Shown: positions 17,016 through 25,394 of the stretch, piece by piece
Layout of the letters: each line of letters starts with the position of its first letter
Numbering within the stretch: position 1 is the stretch's first letter
DNA from: JAGXTF01 sp044224315
GTDB lineage: Bacteria; Bacteroidota; Bacteroidia; NS11-12g; UBA955
Length of the DNA stretch: 64,000 nucleotides
Assembly (NCBI GenBank): GCA_044224315.1
Contig: JBGAKR010000006.1
Location: 186,001-250,000 of the forward strand
Direction: 5' to 3'
The notes under the pieces: generated by a model
What the model saw: the letters and a program-made list of their open reading frames with translations, nothing else
What the model was told of the DNA's origin: nothing
Databases searched by the model: none
Position numbers and translations under genes: made by a program

Positions 17016-17201
17016 AGCGGAGGCGACAGGTTGCCATAAAATTCTCTTAAACCTTACACCTTACACCTTTTAGGGAGCAGGGGGCAGGGTGCAAGGGGCA
17101 GTGGAGGCGATAAAGGGCAACCAACTTCATTAAACATTAATCATTAAACATTGGCTGTTCGCTCTCATTCACAATTCACAATTCACAATTCACAATTATC
17201 C

Positions 17202-17209
17202 TATCTTTG
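17202..17209 (+). promoter_or_regulatory. TAnnTTTG -7 box just before the LytTR regulator
   Basis: TATCTTTG matches the Bacteroidota -7 consensus and ends only 6 bases before the ATG at 17216, so the transcript would have almost no leader. No TTTG (-33) element is visible at the expected distance, where CACAATT repeats lie instead. Confidence 0.5.
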
Positions 17210-17215
17210 CTTACC

Positions 17216-17956
17216 ATGAAAGCGGTAATTATCGACGATTTAGAGCAGGCCCGGCTTACGCTGAAGAAGGATTTGCAAAATTATGCACCTGATATTGAAA
17301 TTATTGGCGAAGCAGCCGGAGTAGTGGAAGGGGCCCGGTTGTTGAAATCGGTTCAACCCGACCTGGTTTTTCTGGATATACAAATGCAGGATGGAAGCGG
17401 ATTTGATCTGCTGGATATTTTACCCTCAGTACCCTTTCGCATTATTTTTATTACCGCCTACGATGCCCATGCAATCAAGGCTTTTCGCTATGCCGCCATC
17501 GATTACCTGATGAAACCTGTAGACCCGGATGAATTGATACAAGCCCTGCAAAAAGCCAGGCAAAACGGGGTGAATGAACAAAGCAAATACAACCTGCTCA
17601 ATGAGAGTTTAAAGTCGGGCAATAAGCTACAAACCCGCCTGGCATTAAATACTCTGGATAAAATCCATATCGTAAATATCGAAGAAATTCAGCGCTGTGA
17701 AAGCAATGCCAATTATACCGAGTTTTATTTTACCAATGGCAAAAAATTAATGGTCACCAAAACCCTTAAAGAATATGAGGATTTGCTATCTGTGCAAGGG
17801 TTTTTCAGGGTACACCAAAGTCATTTGGTAAATACTAAACTGATTAAAGAATTTGTAAAAACCGATGGCGGACATTTGATTATGAACGACGGAACCAGCA
17901 TTCCGGTAAGCACCCGCAAACGTGCCGAGGTAGTGGAAATGCTTGAGAAATTGTAA
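17216..17956 (+). CDS. LytTR-family response regulator
   Basis: 246-residue DNA-binding response regulator. The receiver domain has the acidic pair DD near residues 7-8, phospho-acceptor Asp54 (VFLDIQMQDG), Thr/Ala in FITAYD and Lys in LMKPVD. The LytTR DNA-binding domain fills the C-terminal ~100 residues (IHIVNIEEIQRCESNANYT, FFRVHQSHLVN, STRKRAEVV). ATG 17216 is preferred over a TTG nine bases upstream. LytTR regulators of this type normally follow a LytS-type kinase directly; the matching kinase is at 1939-4947 on the same strand, 12.3 kb upstream across the accessory island. The pairing is inferred from family and orientation. Confidence 0.93.
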   Translation: MKAVIIDDLEQARLTLKKDLQNYAPDIEIIGEAAGVVEGARLLKSVQPDLVFLDIQMQDGSGFDLLDILPSVPFRIIFITAYDAHAIKAFRYAAIDYLMKPVDPDELIQALQKARQNGVNEQSKYNLLNESLKSGNKLQTRLALNTLDKIHIVNIEEIQRCESNANYTEFYFTNGKKLMVTKTLKEYEDLLSVQGFFRVHQSHLVNTKLIKEFVKTDGGHLIMNDGTSIPVSTRKRAEVVEMLEKL

Positions 17957-18007
17957 TGTTAATTTCTTTAAATAAATTTAATAAAAAACATTTATAATTT
18001 ATAAAAC

Positions 18008-19471
18008 ATGACGGATAATACCGCTAATATTTTTCGCATTCCCATAGGTGCACTAACCCATCGGCAATTTGTAGGATTAATGATAAAAACGGCCAATCAA
18101 AGCCATTTTCAAATTCAATCGGCCAATGAAAATACCCTGCAGGCGGCCTGTTTTAGTGAGGATGGAAATGGGGCTGAATACCTCAAATTAAGCTTTGAGG
18201 AAGAGGAAGCCATTGTGGTGTATGAAATAGAATCGGCCCAATTGGATTATGCACCCCATTTGCAATTCAGCGATTTTGAAACCCAATTAAAACACAATGC
18301 CGAAACCACAGAACCCGAAATGCTGGATGCCATTTGGCACAGTGTAAAGGACGAGTTGAATGCCCGGGACCAGGTGTATATGCCGGATGAAGTATCAATG
18401 GGATGGCGGGTTTTAATTCCGCATAAAGGTTTTGAAATTACCCCGGTTTTGATGTTTTTAAATGTGCTTGTTTTTATCGTAATGCTCATATTTGGCGTTC
18501 ATTTTATAAGTCCCGGCACAGCAGATTTAGTGAAATGGGGCGCTACATTCAGGCCTCTGGTGCTGGATGGACAACCATGGCGATTGCTTACTTCAACTTT
18601 TTTACATGCCGGAATTATACATTTGGCTATGAATATGTACGCATTTTTTTACATTGGATTATTACTCGAAAAAATAATTCCCCGGTGGAAATATCTCACG
18701 GCATATTTGGTGTGCGGTGTAGTGGCCAGTGCCGCCAGTGTAGCCATGCACGACAATACCGTGGGGGTAGGGGCAAGCGGCGCCATATTTGGTATGTACG
18801 GACTTTTTCTGGCCCTATTAACCTCCAGGTTGATTGCACCCCAGGATCGAAAATCTTTGCTTTCCAGTATTGGAATATTTATTTTATTTAATCTGCTTTT
18901 CGGATTAAAAGATGGAATCGATAATGCCGCCCATATCGGTGGTTTGGTATGCGGATTTATTCTGGGTTATGCATTGTTGCCCGAATTAACCAACCATCTA
19001 AATCAAACCCTGAAGAAATATGCTTTCTCAGCTGGTATAACAGGCGTAATGGGTATTTCGGCCCTGTATTTATTTAGCATGCCCAATAATGCTCCCATTA
19101 TCAATCAAAAAATGACTGAATTTGCAAAGTACGAAACTGAAGCTTTGAAATTATACGAAATAGCCAACCAATCTAACCCCGAACAAATTCGAAAATTTAT
19201 TGAAAAAACAGGGATTCCCAATTGGGAAAAATGTGCTAAAATATTAGAGGATATACACCATTTAAAATTAAGCAATAACGAGGTGAAACGAAACAGATCC
19301 CTGATGCAGTATGTGTATTTGCGCCAAACCAATTACGCCATTATTTACCAATCGGCCGATAAACTTACGGATTCGGTAATGAGCGAAATTAATTCAAACG
19401 ACCAACAAATAGCGCGCATTATACAGCAGCTAACCGGCGTAAAAACAGGGGAGCAAAACAAGGATAAATAA
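18008..19471 (+). CDS. Rhomboid-family intramembrane serine protease with long extensions
   Basis: 487-residue membrane protease. The central rhomboid core (about residues 145-330) has LTSTFLHAGIIHLAMNMYAFF, catalytic Ser257 in GASGAIFGMYG and catalytic His309 in AAHIGG, with six predicted membrane helices. A soluble N-terminal extension of ~140 residues (acidic, with LKLSFEEEEAIVVYEIES) and a C-terminal tail of ~150 residues beyond the last helix are both longer than in a minimal rhomboid. The tail is helical and Asn/Gln-rich. Substrates are unknown. It starts 51 bases after the LytTR regulator and may share its transcript. A terminator follows. Confidence 0.92.
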   Translation: MTDNTANIFRIPIGALTHRQFVGLMIKTANQSHFQIQSANENTLQAACFSEDGNGAEYLKLSFEEEEAIVVYEIESAQLDYAPHLQFSDFETQLKHNAETTEPEMLDAIWHSVKDELNARDQVYMPDEVSMGWRVLIPHKGFEITPVLMFLNVLVFIVMLIFGVHFISPGTADLVKWGATFRPLVLDGQPWRLLTSTFLHAGIIHLAMNMYAFFYIGLLLEKIIPRWKYLTAYLVCGVVASAASVAMHDNTVGVGASGAIFGMYGLFLALLTSRLIAPQDRKSLLSSIGIFILFNLLFGLKDGIDNAAHIGGLVCGFILGYALLPELTNHLNQTLKKYAFSAGITGVMGISALYLFSMPNNAPIINQKMTEFAKYETEALKLYEIANQSNPEQIRKFIEKTGIPNWEKCAKILEDIHHLKLSNNEVKRNRSLMQYVYLRQTNYAIIYQSADKLTDSVMSEINSNDQQIARIIQQLTGVKTGEQNKDK

Positions 19472-19478
19472 TAAAAAC

Positions 19479-19506
19479 AGGGCCTATATTAAGGCCCTTT
19501 TTTTTA
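19479..19506 (+). terminator. Rho-independent terminator between convergent genes
   Basis: GGGCC (19482-19486) pairs with GGCCC (19494-19498) across a TATATTA loop, preceded by AAAAACA and followed by a run of eight or more T. It serves the rhomboid gene; the A run on the other side may let it also stop traffic from the minus strand. Confidence 0.8.
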
Positions 19507-19521
19507 AATTAATATTATAAA

Positions 19522-22500
19522 TTAAATACCCGGCATAGGTTTGGTAACTTTTACCCGCAAGCCCTGCAATCCGGCGTGGATGCCTGCATCGTACATGGCT
19601 TCGGCATAGGGTCCGGGTAAGTAATAATCACCCTCGTAGGCAGCATGCAATCGCAGGTTAAATGTTTTTACTTCACCCGGCGCCAGATCGAAATAATAGT
19701 ATACCCGATCGTCGCGCATGTTGGCATACCGCGCTACTGACTCAGCTCCACCAAATAAACGCGAATCCATAATTTCCCAACCCCCGGGCAATATTTCTTT
19801 CAGTGCCAACTCGCGGTACAGATTTTTGCTGGTGTTTTTCAGGGTAATTTTTGCAACAAAATCGGTACCTGCCGGAATAGAAGTCGGATTTAAATAGCGG
19901 TCTAATTTATCGGCAAAAGACCAGCCCATTTCAAGGCCTTTGCTGTCTTTAATTTCATTGCCACCCAAAGGACAACCTCTCAACAACTGGCGAATATAAG
20001 CGGGTACTTTGCCCGTATTTTTTATGGTAATAAAATCAGAATTATTTAAACTGTGTTCCTTAATTTCAATTACAGAAAGTGCTTTTTGGGTATTGGCAGA
20101 ATAGTTTTTGCCGCGGCTGTCGGCAATGCTGAGATTGGCTTTGTCGCCGGTATTACCGGTAGCCCAGGTACAAACTGCCAGCAAAGAGTAGGCAGCTTCC
20201 TGGGTGCTGAGCCAATCGCTTGAATTTAATTTTGTAATTACTTCATTAAACAGCGGCTCAGCCAGCGCATTTTGGTTCATACGGCTCATGCATTCCAGAA
20301 TCATGGCCCGGTCGCGGGTGGCAGAACCATAGGTGTAGCTCAGCTCCTGGTAGGGTTTTACAATCCATTTGATATTACGGGTAATTTGCTTGGCAATATC
20401 ATTCCGGCCCACCATGGCATAGGCTGCGGCCAGGCGCCATGCTGCGGCATCACTGAGGTTTTGTTTTTCGCGCAGGGTATTCATAGCACCCAATTCGGCC
20501 TTGCCCGCCATGGCTAACAGATACAAACGATAAGCCTGCAGCATTTCAAACGATTCGCTGCCATGCGGATGAACGTATGGATTATCGTCATACTTCCAGG
20601 TTTTGGCTTCACCAATTAAATATTTCAACCATTTTTCTTTCATGCCATGCGGTAAAACATAACCTGCTTTTTCGGCTTCTAATAAGAAATTGCCCGCATA
20701 GTTACTTCCCCAAGCGCTGCTTTGGCTTTCGCCCGGCCAGTATGCAAATCCACCCTCTGAAGTTTGGAAAGTCTGGTACCTTTTTAGGGCTGCAGCAATA
20801 TTGCTGGCAATATTATTTTCCTGGTCGGTACTTAGGTTCATAATTTTATCTAAATACAATTGTGCAAATACTGCCGATGTGGTTTGTTCTATGCAGCCAT
20901 GCGGATATTGAATTAAATAATCCAATCGGTTTTGGAAGCCATGTACCGGCAAAGTAGATGTGCTGATGGCAAGTGAATTACTTCCCTTCATTCCAAACCA
21001 ACTAATGGGTATTTTAAGGCTTTCACCGGGCAATAATTTAGAATCGGTATTGCGTGCTTCTATTGGGTTTGGCGGACGAATGGCCAGTTCCACATCGTCA
21101 TGCGCGGTTAATCCGGCTCCGGTGGCAACTACATTTACTTTAAGCAGGCCAACACTTGGATTGGTTTTTAATTCAAAATACAACATTTCCTCACCGATTT
21201 GTGAAAAATGCACCTGCTGGGTATTGCTTCCGGTAAGGACTGCTTCGCCTTCAATATTAAATTTAACCGTTACATCTTTTACCTGTTTTTCCATGGCAAA
21301 AACCGTTACCGGAACCTTAATAGTTTCGGATGGACCGAGCACACGGGGCAAGGAACTCAGCACCATCAGGGGTTGTTTTACCGCCACCGTTTTTTCGGCT
21401 TTACCATAGGCCGATTCGTTGCGCGCAACCACCATAATTCGCACACAACCCACATAATTCTGAATGGGAATTTTATGCGCAGCCCTACCACCGGCATTTA
21501 ATTTAAACGGACCTATGAAGCGCACCATGGGTTTAAATCTTTGGGCCTTAGAGGCACTTTCCTCGTCGTAAAAGCCTCCATCACCCCCAATACTCAGGAG
21601 TTGGTCCATTTTGCCACTAAATGCGCCAATAACGGCATCATAAATATCCCAGGTTTTTACCCCAATGGCTTCTTTGGCATAAAAGCGGTCGTGCGGATCA
21701 GGGGTTTTAAAATGGGTAAGATCCAGCAGTCCTTCATCTACAATGGCAAGGGTATAAAACATGGGTTTGCCGCTGGTTTCGGATACATAAACGGTTTCGG
21801 TTTGCTCGGGTCTGAATACCTCGTTGCTGGCAATAACCGGACTCAAATGTGTTTCGGGGTCTGATACAAAAATGGGAACCACACCGTACATGCGAATGGG
21901 CAGATCGTTTATGGTTTGCAAATGCGGTTGAATAAGGGTAATGTGCACATAGGCATTGGGGCTCATTTCGGGGGTAGAAGAAAACGAGCAATGGGTTTCG
22001 CCGGCGGTGGTATTCATCCAGAAAGATTGCACTACTTTTTTACCGGTTTCTATGCTCACCAGGGCGCGGCTTCCTGCTGCGGAAGGGAAAGTAACCTGCA
22101 CCGTTTCTCCACTTTTATATTCGGTTTTATTGGTAGAAAGGGAAAGGAGGGTAGCACCGTCATTTTCGAGTCCGTTTTGACGGCCCCAATAGGGGTAATC
22201 AAAGTTTACAATGGTACCACATTCGTGCCCGCCTTTGGGATCGGTAACCACAACCAGGTAGCGGCCCCACTCGGTTTTGCCTATGCCAAAATAAAAGCCC
22301 GATTTGCCATTTAGCACCTGTATGGTGGTGTCTTTATACAAATAGGTTGCAGGGCGCGATAAGTAATTTTGTTCTTCATCACTCTCTTGCTGGTACCACC
22401 ATTTCCACTCGAGTTTATAAACCGATACATGCACATTATTAGCGGTAACTAATTTTTGATTTGCATCGGTGCTAACTACGTCAAACCAATGCTGTTTGCC

Positions 22501-25137
22501 ACTGCTGAGCCACATATCACCGCCATTATCGGGACCTGCAATGCCTATATAATTCTGAAAAGGAAATACCAATGCATCGCTACGGTCTATGCTCATATCG
22601 CCGCCATTTTCATAAACCCTACTTACAAATGTGCCTTGCAAAACACCCGGTGAGGCTTTGAGACCGTTGAATTCTGCTTTGATTGTAGCATTTCCGTTTT
22701 TATCCAATTTGCCATTAAATACCTCACTTTTATATTTAAATTTATTGCGCAATGGCGATTCAAAAGTGTAAGCTTTATATTTGGTAAATACATTTTTTGC
22801 GCCGTGTAAATTCATTTCTACCTGTGTGGTTAAACCCGGTGCAGGTGAGCCATGCAGCCATTTTACATGCAATGGAATCTGCACTGCTTTTTGGGTTACG
22901 GTAAATCCTTTTTCCGGAATTTCCATTTGTATTTTTAATCGGTTGGGCTTTACGGTTTCTATATTTAATACTTTGCTTACCTTTAAATTTCCCAATGTAA
23001 CGGTAGCGGTATAATTGCCGGTAGGCGCGGTGGGTGAGGTGGCTAAGCGCAGAATATCCATATCCCCGTTTTTTAACTGGTGCTCAGATTTTTCAACAAT
23101 TTGCCCTTCCGGACCAGTTAATTCAAATGTATAAGGATGATTTTCGGGAATGTTTTTTTGTCCGTGATCCAGCATAAATGTGAGGTAAATACTGTCGCCA
23201 GGGCGCCATACGCCGCGTTCGCCATACAAAAATCCTTTTAATCCGCTTCGCACCATTTCTCCATCAGTTTCGAAGCGACTCATGCTGTTATTATTACCCG
23301 GGGTAAGTTTTAAATATCCACGCTGATTTCCGTTTTTAGCTACCAATAAAAAGGGCCTTCCGCTTGGATTAATTTCAGCCATTCCGTTTTCATCTGCCGT
23401 AGCGGTACCCACAATTTGGCGGGTGTAGTCATACAGTTCCAAAACCGTGCCCGGACTGGGTTGCGCGGTAATTAAATTGCTTACATAAATAAGGGTGCGG
23501 CGTTTAATATCGCTTTTGGCAATAAGTCCCAAATCACTGGCCAGAATATTGCGGTTCAGCGCTTTTCCATAATAATATCCGTTGCTGCAAGGCTCTGCAT
23601 CATCATCGTTATAGCCCATTTGGTCGCTGCCATAATAGCGTCCGTCGTAATCAATATTTTGTGCAAATGAACCCTCATCTTCATACAATTCATCTTCTTC
23701 TCCATCTTCGCTGTAATAGCCATTGGCTTCGTGCTCTTCACTACATCCACAGCCGGTATACGAGGCTTTAAATTTAATGCTGATGCGATAAATGGAACCC
23801 AAATCGGTTTTTATTAAATTGCCTAAATCCAATACATGGCGGGTCCATTTGTTTAATGCCGCCGAATCTTTAATACCCAAATCAATTTTCTTTTCAAAAA
23901 TTATTTTTCCTACACGTGATAAGGCATCATCGCCATTTAATTCATTTACCTGCAAAAACTGATGCACATTATTTTCATAAATTTTAATAATGCGTACATC
24001 TACGGCTTTCAGATTTATGGTCTCAACCGGTACACGCAAACCTTGCGAATTGGGCAATACCGACCCATGTCCGTGCAGGCGGGCCATGGGTTTTGGGGCA
24101 AGGAATTCTACCTCCTGGGTTTGCTCGGCTTGCATGGCCGCACGTGCCGCATTTTTTAATCCTTTGCGCACCATTATTTTGCGCGTACCAATCATTCTTT
24201 CTGTTAAAAAAATACTTACAGTATTACTTTCACAATTAAATTGAACCGGATTTTTTATTCCTTCTATGGAAATAAATTCGCTAAAATTCTGATTCGGAAA
24301 AATAGGATCAGAAAAATGCAATACTACTTTTTGGTCGCCATTGTCTTTTACTTCGGCACTTTCCAGTCCAAAATCGCTGATGGCAGATACGGTAAATTCT
24401 TGCTCCCCGTGCTGGTTTGCACCGATTGCATCGCCATCCCATTCAAAAATTAATTTGCTGGGTTTTTCTTTTCGGGTTACACTATCTACATAAAAAATAT
24501 ATGAATTTTGATTCTCATTTTCTTCATCCTCATTCAATTCCCAGCGAATGGGTAAGCGCCTTCCTTCTTGTTTGGCTTTTAATATTTTATTAAATTTAGA
24601 GGTATCAAATTCATCGGTAGTTTTTAATGTTCCGGTTAAATATTGCGATGCCGCATGAAACTGATCGTAATTTTTCAATCCTTCGGGATTTACAGACAAA
24701 ACCTGGGGCCAGGTTTTAAACTGAAATTGCATTTCTTCGTATTTTTTAGGTACATCGGCCACCTTGGCCAGGTTAAAGGTAACGGTATACAGGGTACCGC
24801 TTTCCATGGGTTCGGTGGGGGTAAATTCAATTACCCGGCTGCTGAGCCAGCGGGCCTTGCCTTTGATGGAGGGTTCTACTTCTAAAATATCGTTCAGTAC
24901 ATTGCTGTCAGGCAGCAGCGAGTCGGACTGCAACCAGCTGAGGCCCTTGGGTGAATAGGGTTTAGCCAGTTCTATGCGCACAATTCCCCGTTTGCTAATA
25001 TTGCCCCCGGTAAAGCCCGAAACCCATTTTGCATAGGCAGGGTCTACTTTTATAATTTTAGGACTTGTGCTGCGGCAAGTAAAAAATACGATGATGGCCA
25101 ACCCGAGAATAATGCCTGAACGTTTGATTGTTTTCAT
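19522..25137 (-). CDS. Bacterial alpha-2-macroglobulin with intact thioester motif
   Basis: Large periplasmic protease-trap protein (1871 residues), thought to protect the cell envelope. The N-terminus MKTIKRSGIILGLAIIVFFTC is a signal peptide, possibly a lipoprotein signal with Cys21. Macroglobulin domains follow (LYGERGVWRPGDSIYLTF is the conserved MG motif), then the A2M/bait part (VSETSGKPMFYTLAIVDEGLLDL) and the thioester CIEQ at 1415-1418 (YPHGCIEQTTS) inside the alpha/alpha toroid. Residues ~460-525 form an acidic, Cys-containing insert (EDGEEDELYEDEG, YNDDDAEPCSNG) that I do not know from the family. This gene class is normally paired with pbpC; here pbpC is 17.7 kb downstream on the same strand, suggesting the pair was split. 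Confidence 0.94.
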   Translation of the reverse strand: MKTIKRSGIILGLAIIVFFTCRSTSPKIIKVDPAYAKWVSGFTGGNISKRGIVRIELAKPYSPKGLSWLQSDSLLPDSNVLNDILEVEPSIKGKARWLSSRVIEFTPTEPMESGTLYTVTFNLAKVADVPKKYEEMQFQFKTWPQVLSVNPEGLKNYDQFHAASQYLTGTLKTTDEFDTSKFNKILKAKQEGRRLPIRWELNEDEENENQNSYIFYVDSVTRKEKPSKLIFEWDGDAIGANQHGEQEFTVSAISDFGLESAEVKDNGDQKVVLHFSDPIFPNQNFSEFISIEGIKNPVQFNCESNTVSIFLTERMIGTRKIMVRKGLKNAARAAMQAEQTQEVEFLAPKPMARLHGHGSVLPNSQGLRVPVETINLKAVDVRIIKIYENNVHQFLQVNELNGDDALSRVGKIIFEKKIDLGIKDSAALNKWTRHVLDLGNLIKTDLGSIYRISIKFKASYTGCGCSEEHEANGYYSEDGEEDELYEDEGSFAQNIDYDGRYYGSDQMGYNDDDAEPCSNGYYYGKALNRNILASDLGLIAKSDIKRRTLIYVSNLITAQPSPGTVLELYDYTRQIVGTATADENGMAEINPSGRPFLLVAKNGNQRGYLKLTPGNNNSMSRFETDGEMVRSGLKGFLYGERGVWRPGDSIYLTFMLDHGQKNIPENHPYTFELTGPEGQIVEKSEHQLKNGDMDILRLATSPTAPTGNYTATVTLGNLKVSKVLNIETVKPNRLKIQMEIPEKGFTVTQKAVQIPLHVKWLHGSPAPGLTTQVEMNLHGAKNVFTKYKAYTFESPLRNKFKYKSEVFNGKLDKNGNATIKAEFNGLKASPGVLQGTFVSRVYENGGDMSIDRSDALVFPFQNYIGIAGPDNGGDMWLSSGKQHWFDVVSTDANQKLVTANNVHVSVYKLEWKWWYQQESDEEQNYLSRPATYLYKDTTIQVLNGKSGFYFGIGKTEWGRYLVVVTDPKGGHECGTIVNFDYPYWGRQNGLENDGATLLSLSTNKTEYKSGETVQVTFPSAAGSRALVSIETGKKVVQSFWMNTTAGETHCSFSSTPEMSPNAYVHITLIQPHLQTINDLPIRMYGVVPIFVSDPETHLSPVIASNEVFRPEQTETVYVSETSGKPMFYTLAIVDEGLLDLTHFKTPDPHDRFYAKEAIGVKTWDIYDAVIGAFSGKMDQLLSIGGDGGFYDEESASKAQRFKPMVRFIGPFKLNAGGRAAHKIPIQNYVGCVRIMVVARNESAYGKAEKTVAVKQPLMVLSSLPRVLGPSETIKVPVTVFAMEKQVKDVTVKFNIEGEAVLTGSNTQQVHFSQIGEEMLYFELKTNPSVGLLKVNVVATGAGLTAHDDVELAIRPPNPIEARNTDSKLLPGESLKIPISWFGMKGSNSLAISTSTLPVHGFQNRLDYLIQYPHGCIEQTTSAVFAQLYLDKIMNLSTDQENNIASNIAAALKRYQTFQTSEGGFAYWPGESQSSAWGSNYAGNFLLEAEKAGYVLPHGMKEKWLKYLIGEAKTWKYDDNPYVHPHGSESFEMLQAYRLYLLAMAGKAELGAMNTLREKQNLSDAAAWRLAAAYAMVGRNDIAKQITRNIKWIVKPYQELSYTYGSATRDRAMILECMSRMNQNALAEPLFNEVITKLNSSDWLSTQEAAYSLLAVCTWATGNTGDKANLSIADSRGKNYSANTQKALSVIEIKEHSLNNSDFITIKNTGKVPAYIRQLLRGCPLGGNEIKDSKGLEMGWSFADKLDRYLNPTSIPAGTDFVAKITLKNTSKNLYRELALKEILPGGWEIMDSRLFGGAESVARYANMRDDRVYYYFDLAPGEVKTFNLRLHAAYEGDYYLPGPYAEAMYDAGIHAGLQGLRVKVTKPMPGI

Positions 25138-25341
25138 GTTGCTTTGATGATTCGAATTTGGGTATTTATTTCAAAGCAATGCGCACTATTGATTAAGTGT
25201 GGGTAAAAACTGATTATTTGGATTGATTTAGGAATTAACAGTAAAATTTGGTTAAGCTCCAGAATTTTCATTGATACCCAATCACTCAATATTGTCGAAA
25301 TGGGCTTGAGGTGAAGGAATTAGCACTTGCCTAAAATACAA

Positions 25342-25366
25342 AAGAACCGGCTGCAGGCCGGTTCTT
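25342..25366 (-). terminator. Rho-independent terminator after the CHRD gene
   Basis: AAGAACCGG pairs with CCGGTTCTT around CTGCAGG. On the minus strand it is followed by TTGTATTTTA. It sits 29 bases past the CHRD stop. Confidence 0.75.
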
Positions 25367-25394
25367 CAGACTTATACGAAAAAACCAACAGGGG

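Larger units (their letters stand above)
16896..17215. other. Right edge of the accessory island, compound repeats, no gene
   Basis: These 320 bases hold a GGCTTGCC...CCCGAA GC-rich element (16896-16930), a GGGAATA heptad block (16967-16988), the CCCGCC/GGCGGG hairpin (16992-17015), CTTACACC repeats, CATTAAACATTAATC units (17128-17153) and four CACAATT units (17168-17197). A TATCTTTG box at 17202-17209 comes just before the regulator start. No ORF of interest. Confidence 0.7.

Noticed and set aside
17128..17200. Possible origin-type iterons (CATTAAAC, CACAATT units)
   Set aside because: No replication gene nearby, and similar microrepeats recur in other gaps.
20272..24958. Plus-strand frames opposite the alpha-2-macroglobulin gene
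   Set aside because: Antisense shadows of a long, motif-rich gene.
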